In this document: piece by piece, positions 58,401-64,000 of the stretch
Layout: each line of letters begins with the position of its first letter
How positions within the stretch are numbered: position 1 is the stretch's first letter
DNA from: Himantopus leucocephalus
Taxonomy: Eukaryota > Chordata > Aves > Charadriiformes > Recurvirostridae
DNA length: 64,000 bases
Assembly: GCA_003993805.1 (NCBI GenBank)
Contig: RSEF01000012.1
Span: forward strand, 9,950,727 to 10,014,726
Direction: 5' to 3'
Position numbers and translations under genes: made by a program
The notes under the pieces: model-generated
The model's input: only the letters and a program-made list of their open reading frames with translations
Databases searched by the model: none
What the model was told of the DNA's origin: nothing

Positions 58401-60788
58401 CCGGAAAGCTTGAGCTCCTTGTCTCTCCTTAGTACGGTTAACGCTTGTCAGGTAATGGGCCAAACAACGCTTTAGGGAAGCTCTGCTAAAACACAAGAGA
58501 AGGCGGCAGTTTGCCAGAGACAAGTGAAGTGGGTACAACTGGACAGTAATTCTCCTCTTTCCGTTGCCAGCTGTCCCCAGAAAATGCCTATGACGTGCTG
58601 TGTGTGGCAGACATGTACCTGCTGCCTGGGCTCAAGCGCCTTTGTGGCAGGACCTTGGCTCAGATCCTCGATGAAGACAACATTGTCAGCATCTGGAGGA
58701 TCGCAAAGCTGTTCCAGCTGACCCGGCTGGAGGACCAGTGCACGGAGTACATGGCAAAGATCATCGAGAAGGTAGTGGAAACACTGCGCTTACCACATCT
58801 GCCCATAAATCTAACTGCACAGTGAGCCATAGATACAACAGATTTAATGATTGTACTTTAGTCTGTAATACATGGTTGCCCCCTCTGGTTTAATGTGTGT
58901 CCTGAAAATGAGCAGCGGTTAAGTAGCAAAGCACGTGGTGAGTTAGGACAGAGGATGAGGAGTGTGGCAGTACCTGATGTCACTGCTGTAAGACAGATAC
59001 TGATGGCTGTTTAGCACATCTCTGTGGACTGTGGGGTGAAAAACCTGCCCAAAAAGTTCGTCAAGTGCCATGGGCAGGTGACTTTCACTGAGCTTTCAGC
59101 CACTGTGCCCACAGCGACAATGGTGTTGCCTGAATGTACCAGCTGCAGCCTGGAGCACCCAATGGAGTGTGCAGGGGAGCTCTGTGCAGGAAATGTTTGC
59201 TGGAGGGAGTTCTTCCTGGCATAATGCTATAGAAAAGAGTGATCGGTGTGATCTCTAATCTTCTCCAGGATGACAAATCTAACAGTAGGGGTTTCCACAG
59301 GGGAAATTTGGCTGCTGAACAGCCAGAAGTAATGAATCTAGCACTGAAGTTTTCTTTCTGGGGCTCCATTTAAGCATAATCCTGAGCGATTACAGCTTTA
59401 AGTTTCAGAACTTGTGGAGGAAGTTGCCATACAGAAGGACAGACTAGAATCTATGGGGTGTTTTTATCCTGAGACAGAGCTTTATAAATGGCTTGTACAG
59501 TTCACATGGCAATATAATATTTTCACCTGTAGCTTGAAAGGTGTGAAATTCTTTTTGGCATGTGAAAATAGCCAAGGAAATGATTCTGAGGCTGTTACAT
59601 TGTTCACTGTATAGCTTGGGGATGATAGACACATCGGTGTGCGCCCAGATTCTGACTTCGGAAAAGGGGATTTGGTTTGAAAGCTGAACGAATATCCCAG
59701 GTAGTAACTGGGCAAGGTAGGGCTTTGCATTCCCCTTCTGTAGCCTGAGGAGGAGTCCTTGGACCCAGCGTTGGCAATGTGCCTTCCTAAGGGTGTTGGC
59801 ACAAATGGAGCCACCCCAGCTGTTCAAACATCAGCAGCTGCCAGCATCTTGTGAAGATGCACTGATGATGGCAACAGGGAGAGATTTTGGCAGTGTGTGT
59901 GTAGCATAGAGCAGGGCTGAGCAACCTGCTGTGCCCAGGCACAGTTTGGTAGCGTAGACAGACGGAAGCTGCCTCTCGGCCTTCAGCACACCACATGTTC
60001 CTGGGGAACTTGATGCAAAATCATTCATGAGTGACCTGATTCTGTCAGGTTGGACGCAGAACAGAGCAGCTGCCTTGCTGTGATCTGCTGGTCGGCTGTT
60101 GGTGGTAGGGCTGAGAGCTGTGGTGGGAATAGAGTAATGTGTGGCTCCTGGTTCTGAACTGGGCACAAGCACCCGCTGTCTTGTCTGTTGCGAGACTTTT
60201 CCCAAAAGTGTCTGGCAGCGTCTCCTGGTTCCTGCTGGGGAGCTTTTCTGGAGGGAATATTGTGTGTATTCATGTGCCCCGATACCACAACTATAGATGC
60301 TTAGTTTAGTGGGTATTACAGTGCACTGTTTGAGGTGCAGATTGCTTATGGTTGTGACCATTTATTGTTGGAGTATTACTGCCTCCTTAGGGTGAATGGT
60401 AGGGGGCATCTCCAAGTGGTGTCTGGAGGAGACATAGGGAGATTGGGTCTCCATGTGCCCTTAGCATTCCCTTTTCTTCTGTGGGATGCCTCAACAGTGG
60501 CTGAGCCCATTATCCCAACTCTTTACATCACTTTACCTATCTTCTTGTCTTCCTAATGGTTCTCTTGTCCGCCCCATCCAGCTGGTGGAGTTGGAGGAGT
60601 TTGCGGCTGCTGTGAAGGAGAACGCGGAGGCTGTGGAGGAACGGCAGGAGACTGACTCCATTCCTCTGGTTGATGACATCCGCTTCCACATCACCAGCAA
60701 CGTGCAGACTTACAGTGCCATCGAGGAAGCCAACCAGAAACTTGAAGCTCTGGAAAACCTCCTGGCCAGTATAGGGCTTGAGTGCTGA
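37377..60788 (+). CDS. ABTB1: ABTB1, ankyrin repeat and BTB/POZ domain protein 1; 11 of 12 coding exons visible
   Basis: Cytoplasmic adaptor with N-terminal ankyrin repeats and two BTB/POZ domains. Family literature links it to PTEN growth-suppressive signalling and to ubiquitin-dependent turnover of eEF1A. Exons: 37377-37432, 39318-39380, 40795-40850, 41870-42014, 44061-44220, 45141-45186, [exon 7 missing], 49100-49215, 54701-54799, 55411-55578, 58571-58771, 60582-60788; every visible junction is GT..AG. Visible exons give 438 residues. With a human-sized 117-nt exon 7 the total is 477, against 478 in human. Ankyrin repeats lie at about 1-66, BTB1 from about 115 and BTB2 from about 272 (numbering includes the missing 39 residues). 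The C-terminus is a short coiled-coil-like helix ending IGLEC. Visible exons closely match human ABTB1 as I recall it. Exons on either side of the hole have compatible phases (1 and 1), so the gene is probably intact in the bird. Confidence 0.97.
37433..39317 (+). other. ABTB1 intron 1 (1.9 kb)
   Basis: GTGAGC to CTTCCAG. The first 300 bp are CpG island; nothing recognised after that. Confidence 0.9.
39318..39380 (+). CDS. ABTB1: ABTB1 coding exon 2
   Basis: It encodes YLLEQRDVEINVRDKWDSTP with split codons at both ends (Arg19, Leu40). It holds the ankyrin helix pair and the turn leading to the second repeat. Confidence 0.97.
39381..40794 (+). other. ABTB1 intron 2 (1.4 kb)
   Basis: GTGAGT to TGTCAG; nothing recognised. 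Confidence 0.9.
40795..40850 (+). CDS. ABTB1: ABTB1 coding exon 3
   Basis: It encodes YYACLCGHEELVRYLLAN (residues 41-58), with the ankyrin consensus pattern TPL.YAC..GHEELV.YLL.NGA completed across the exon junctions. Confidence 0.97.
40851..41869 (+). other. ABTB1 intron 3 (1.0 kb)
   Basis: GTGAGC to TTTTGCAG; nothing recognised. Confidence 0.9.
41870..42014 (+). CDS. ABTB1: ABTB1 coding exon 4
   Basis: It encodes residues 59-106 (from the split Gly59) plus two bases of Arg107, including CEANTFDGERCLYGALSD and YYDVFLQ. It links the ankyrin repeats to the first BTB domain. Confidence 0.97.
43095..43320 (+). mobile_element. MIR-like (tRNA-derived CORE-SINE) relic
   Basis: The order of blocks follows MIR: a B-box-like GTTCCAGACCC at 43131, TTGTGTGACC, TTTCTGTGCACCAGT, then GGGGATGTTTGTGAGGAT, and a degraded GCTGGTGATGATTGCCAT tail. 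It is ancient and diverged, lying in the sense orientation within ABTB1 intron 4. The identification rests on recall of the consensus. Confidence 0.6.
43472..43704 (+). repeat. Direct 116-bp duplication flanking a single N (probable contig-join artefact)
   Basis: Copy 1 is 43472-43587 and copy 2 is 43589-43704. They have equal length, 3 mismatches, and only the N at 43588 between them. Both lie in ABTB1 intron 4, so the coding sequence is unaffected. Confidence 0.9.
44061..44220 (+). CDS. ABTB1: ABTB1 coding exon 5 (BTB1)
   Basis: It encodes residues 107 (split) to 160. It includes SDIVFIVHGKSFCAHRCILSAR, the A1/B1 strand and first helix of a BTB domain, and SAYFAEMFETKWKGK. Phase 0 at the 3' end, donor GTGAGC. 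Confidence 0.98.
45141..45186 (+). CDS. ABTB1: ABTB1 coding exon 6
   Basis: It encodes INPAAFGSLLQYLYT plus the first base of Gly176, the BTB1 helix with the FG.LLQYLYTG signature. Acceptor TTTTAG, donor GTAAAT. The frame then needs an exon beginning in phase 1, which is not in the sequence. Confidence 0.96.
45187..49099 (+). other. ABTB1 introns 6-7, with the expected exon 7 absent
   Basis: Scanning this span by eye in the required phase found no exon resembling the human segment (about 38 residues with SDCERLAKQC). The only unread sequence is the N gap at 45791-45890. Nothing else was recognised in the span. Confidence 0.8.
45791..45890. other. Assembly gap of 100 N
   Basis: Exactly 100 N, the conventional placeholder for a gap of unknown size. 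The flanking sequences are not related to each other, unlike at the single-N joins, so real sequence is missing. Confidence 0.98.
49100..49215 (+). CDS. ABTB1: ABTB1 coding exon 8
   Basis: It encodes SSKPGTCVKVLTIEP through LLADCALPAELR, after two bases completing a codon from the missing exon 7. This is the linker between the BTB domains. Acceptor TCTTCCAG, donor GTAGGG, phase 0 out. Confidence 0.97.
49216..54700 (+). other. ABTB1 intron 8 (5.5 kb)
   Basis: GTAGGG to TTCCTAG, the largest confirmed ABTB1 intron and AT-rich, especially at 49.7-52.4 kb. No exon, RNA gene or identifiable transposon was recognised. Confidence 0.9.
54701..54799 (+). CDS. ABTB1: ABTB1 coding exon 9
   Basis: It encodes 33 residues ending NSCPDVCFRVADYNFLCHK, the first strand and helix of the second BTB domain. 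Phase 0 at both ends; donor GTATGT. Confidence 0.97.
54800..55410 (+). other. ABTB1 intron 9 (0.6 kb)
   Basis: GTATGT to CTTCTCCAG; nothing recognised. Confidence 0.9.
55411..55578 (+). CDS. ABTB1: ABTB1 coding exon 10 (BTB2)
   Basis: It encodes AFFCGRSDYFKALLEDHFSE through VLYYIYSDDTE, 56 residues of the second BTB domain, including the FCGRSDYF and VLYYIYSD blocks. Phase 0 at both ends. Confidence 0.98.
55579..58570 (+). other. ABTB1 intron 10 (3.0 kb)
   Basis: GTGAGG to TTGCCAG; nothing recognised. Confidence 0.9.
58571..58771 (+). CDS. ABTB1: ABTB1 coding exon 11
   Basis: It encodes 67 residues, from LSPENAYDVLCVADMYLLPG to YMAKIIEK. This is the end of BTB2 and the following BACK-like helices (ADMYLLPGLKRLC..LA). 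Phase 0 at both ends; donor GTAGTG. Confidence 0.98.
58772..60581 (+). other. ABTB1 intron 11 (1.8 kb)
   Basis: GTAGTG to CCATCCAG; nothing recognised. Confidence 0.9.
60582..60788 (+). CDS. ABTB1: ABTB1 coding exon 12 (C-terminus, stop)
   Basis: It encodes 68 residues, from LVELEEFAAAVKENAEAVEE to LLASIGLEC, and TGA at 60786-60788. RQETDSIPLVDDIRFH and TYSAIEEA are nearly identical to human. The last 25 residues have heptad-like leucines, so a short coiled coil is likely. Confidence 0.98.
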   Translation: MVELEEFAAAVKENAEAVEERQETDSIPLVDDIRFHITSNVQTYSAIEEANQKLEALENLLASIGLEC

Positions 60789-61228
60789 CATGTGCAAACC
60801 CTGCCTGTCCTATGCAGCCTGCGTAGCCCCCACTGGGTTGGCTCGGAGCACAAGAACATCCGAGTCTCTGAATGTCTCTCTTCCCATCTTTGTACTCCTT
60901 CCCATCCACTTTCAGGCATGGTTTCTTTTTAATTTATTTACGTCTGGACATTTGTGTGTCTGGTTTGTGTTTGGTTTTATTTTGATTTTTTGTTTCTCCT
61001 TTCAGAAGTAGCTCCCAAAGCTCAGCCCGAGTCAGTAGCTGCTCCTTGGTACAATACGGCGTGGGTAGGAGACTGCGAGCTGTTGGGAGTGGTAAGGGAG
61101 TTGTTCTGGGGGACTTGGTACTGCCTGGTGTTACGACCCATCCTGTTCTGCTGCCCAACACCACCCCTCTGAAACTGGTTCATGCCAGGATATTTGTTTA
61201 GTTGGCACCAGCAGAGGAAGAATACTGG

Positions 61229-61234
61229 ATTAAA
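61229..61234 (+). terminator. Candidate ABTB1 poly(A) signal (ATTAAA)
   Basis: This is the most plausible poly(A) hexamer found in the first kilobase after the ABTB1 stop; no AATAAA was seen there. It uses the common ATTAAA variant. No transcript evidence. Confidence 0.4.
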
Positions 61235-63929
61235 CTCTCCAAATAAGTATAGTAGAAGGGAAGTGGCCACTGTCAGTGTAATAAGATTGGCAAAGGTGGG
61301 CAGTGCTTCCCTAACAGGGACACAGGAGTACTTGGCTATGTGGAAGTCGCTGTCTTCACCTGCTTATTCTAGTTCTTAGATGAAAAAAACAAAGTGATTT
61401 CCAGGTCTTCCCTAGCTTGTCATTGCTTTGAAGTGCTCAGAATTTAAAAGCTTTGCTTTCTGAACAAACATCTTTGGGAGTACAGTAGAGACCAGAGTCC
61501 TTCCGTTCTTAGAAAGCAGTAGCTTTCAATGCATAAAAAAGGGAGAGCACCCCTTTTCTTAACAGGAGAAGGAAACACCTTCTTCTTGGAAACAGCACTT
61601 TTCCCTTTCTTATTGTCCATTGTGGTAGAGCAAAACTAACTTGCCGATGGGTCAGGGAAGAGGGGTCACTGGAAATCTTTTTTTAAAAGGAAAAGGGGCC
61701 TTTTGGATCTCTTGCAGAGCAGCTGTCCGGCTTGTCGACCTTCTGGCTTTGCTCAGCCTTGAGCCTTGTAGCTTCATTGTTCTCCAGGAAATTCACTGTT
61801 TGTACTAATGAATGTTTTTGAATCTGTGTTCTGCAGGAGGTCTTGTTATCTCGTGTTGTCTCCATAGTCTCCTAATGAGGGTGATGATGTTCTTTCTCCT
61901 TGGCACCAATCAGCAGGCGATACCCCTGCGTAAAGCTTGCCTTGCCAGATAGGCTGCCCTCAGAGCCGTTCATCTCCAGAACGGCATGTTATGGGAGCCT
62001 TGGGTCTGCAAGGCGCAGGCCAGGCGTACTTTGCCGTACTGAGTTGGGAGGGAGAAGAGACATTGTGTGAAGCACACAGGGCATCTTGCACAGGCAGTGG
62101 ACTGCAGTTACTAACCCATATTGTCCCTTTGGTCACTTTGTGAGGCAAGAGCTTGCAATAATCCATGTCAGGTGTGTTTTTAGTGTTTGAGGTGGGAACT
62201 GGGCATGGATCCCCCACAGCTTCAGGGTGGTGTTTTCCGTAATGGTAGTGGTGCTTCACGTGGGTAAGAAAAGGGTTTGGAGATCCAGTGTTTAGCAGGG
62301 ACTTGCTACAGGTGTGGATGTACTGGGAGGATGGGTTTCTCTTCCATCTTAATCTCACCAGGTAAGAAACTGATGCTCCCACACCCTGTGAGAACTGCAA
62401 CCTTACTGCCCCTGCTCAGAGTATGTGCCTGTTTCTGGCACGCCTTGAAGCTGTTTGCACGTATGTGGGCAGGCTTTGGGCACCACTTGCGCTAGACAGG
62501 CTGGGTTTGGTTGCAGTGAGGAGGGGGCACTGGGGTTTGCCCGCCGTACTCGAGAGAAGCTGGACTTTGGCAAAAATCACGTCAGGATTGAGTTGCACTT
62601 AACAGAAGCTGGGGACAGGGCTGGTGGGGCAGGAATGAGGTGCGTTGACTTAACTGGACCCCAGATGCTCGCGCACTTTGTCATCTGTGTTTAAAGGGTT
62701 TCTGTTGCAGAACAGGTCTCTTTTGGGGAGGGGATGGTGGCAGCAGTGCTATTCAAGCATGGTGTGCTTCAGTCTGTTTCAAAGTGCTTGTGAGGAAGTG
62801 CGAGGAGTTCTTGTAGTTTGTTTTTTGCAGCAATATTGGGGTGAGGAAGGAGGATGTGTCCCTGCAGGGGTGTGTTGCTGTGTGGAAGCAGGGAGCAGCA
62901 GGAGTGTGCTTCTGTTTGGGGTGGTGACATGGAGAGGAGGTGTGTGTTTGTTGTGTGATTTGTGGAATGTACCTCCATGTCCGTCCCTTAAGTTTGGTGT
63001 GGCTTTGACAGGACCACCAAAGAGCCCAGTACAACTTGAACTGATACGGCGTCTCAGTGGACTTGAGTAGGGGAAGAGCTATTGAGAAAGCTTTAATATG
63101 AAGTCCCATATGTTTTGGAGAAAGAAGGGAGAAAGCAGAACTGCCTGTTTTCTTGCTCAGTGGAGAGTCAGGCTCATGCAAGCCTGCTACAGAAACAACC
63201 GACAGCTTAGCCTGGCTGATTCCGTTCCCCTGCGTTTCTCTTCCCTATATGGCTGAAGATGATACTGAACGTAGAAGCAGGATGTTTAGTTTATCACATC
63301 CCCTCTGCTCCTCCTGCATAAATTCCGCATCTGACATCTTAGTAGTCAGCTTTCCACTGCAGTGGTTGTGACAGCCCTGCACAAGGCTTGCACGGAGCCA
63401 CCAGAGAACAGAACGTGGCCTTTGCCTTCTGCTTGTACTGGACGAGATGCAGAAACAGGATTCCCGAGGAATGTGCTAATGCTTTTCTCTGTAGATGCCT
63501 CAGCTGCTAAAGCAAAACGGACACTGGTAGTAGGCAAAGCAGAAGGAAGGCAGAGGAGGGGCAGTGGTGCTGGGAAGTGTTTTCCATACGGCTGCTCTCG
63601 CATAATTCCATTCCTGCATCCTTAAGCATGGAGCAAGCGAGGCTGCAGTTGTACACGTGGGAGGAAAGGTCAGTGTGGCCTTTTGATCTGCCTCCCCAGT
63701 CATGCAGTTCCACGCGGGCTGCCAAGCACACGCTTCGTCTGTCTGTGTGCACTTAGCGGTCACATCTGTGAGCCCTGTCAAATTGCCCAATTATGCGAGG
63801 TCCTTTAACCGCCCCCCCTCATTCCTTTTGGCAAAATAGGGCTATCAAAAAGCATGCATAAGCAGATGGTCAGCATGCAGGCAAACTCTAATTAAGACGA
63901 GCCAGGTCAAAACTTAGATTTGAATTCAC

Positions 63930-63935
63930 TTTATT
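63930..63935 (-). terminator. Candidate minus-strand poly(A) signal (AATAAA)
   Basis: TTTATT on the + strand reads AATAAA on the minus strand. It would suit the 3' end of a convergent gene entering from the right edge, by synteny MGLL. A chance hexamer is equally possible. Confidence 0.25.
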
Positions 63936-64000
63936 CTTGCTGCAAATAATTTTATCACAAAATGAAAACCTTTTGATTTTTCTTCTGTTGCCAGTGTCCT

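Larger units (their letters stand above)
60789..64000. other. ABTB1 3'UTR and downstream flank
   Basis: No coding exon was recognised on either strand. An ATTAAA at 61229-61234 could end an ABTB1 3'UTR of about 460 nt. On the minus strand an AATAAA (63930-63935) could be the poly(A) signal of a convergent gene; MGLL is the neighbour expected from human synteny, but none of its coding sequence is present. Confidence 0.6.

Overview
This is vertebrate nuclear DNA, almost certainly from a bird. The evidence is GT..AG spliced genes with introns of several kilobases, CpG-island promoters, and decayed CR1 LINE copies of avian type. The species cannot be fixed from the window. I found no bacterial or phage system, CRISPR array or novel operon: the window is an ordinary avian gene neighbourhood with assembly defects that matter for anyone using it.

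Two complete-looking genes lie head to tail on the + strand. PODXL2 (endoglycan, a CD34-family sialomucin) has 8 coding exons from 2789 to 32321, which join in phase to give 639 residues. ABTB1 (ankyrin repeat and BTB/POZ protein 1) has 12 expected coding exons from 37377 to 60788. Eleven are visible. The seventh, about 117 nt and joining the two halves of the protein, is absent and most likely lies in the 100-N gap at 45791-45890. The PODXL2-ABTB1 order matches the human 3q21 region, where MCM2 lies upstream and MGLL follows on the opposite strand. Neither MCM2 nor MGLL coding sequence was seen here.

Layout: 1-2070 is a broken CR1 LINE with ORF1 and reverse-transcriptase remnants. From 2190 to 3560 is the PODXL2 CpG island with exon 1. 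From 3560 to 32321 are the PODXL2 introns and exons, including an antisense CR1 relic near 11.4-12.0 kb, an MIR-like SINE near 24.5 kb and a cluster of RFX/GATA-like motifs near 27.5 kb. From 32322 to 36500 is PODXL2 3'UTR and intergenic DNA. From 36690 to 37720 is the ABTB1 CpG island, with a CTCF-like site, GC boxes and a forkhead-like motif. From 37377 to 60788 is ABTB1, with an MIR-like SINE in intron 4. From 60789 to 64000 is ABTB1 3'UTR and flank.

The two proteins have no known joint role. PODXL2 is a cell-surface mucin acting in adhesion (L-selectin binding, axon guidance). ABTB1 is a cytoplasmic BTB adaptor linked to PTEN growth-suppressive signalling and eEF1A turnover. Two single-N positions (36216 and 43588) each sit between near-identical direct copies, which looks like contig ends joined without merging their overlap.
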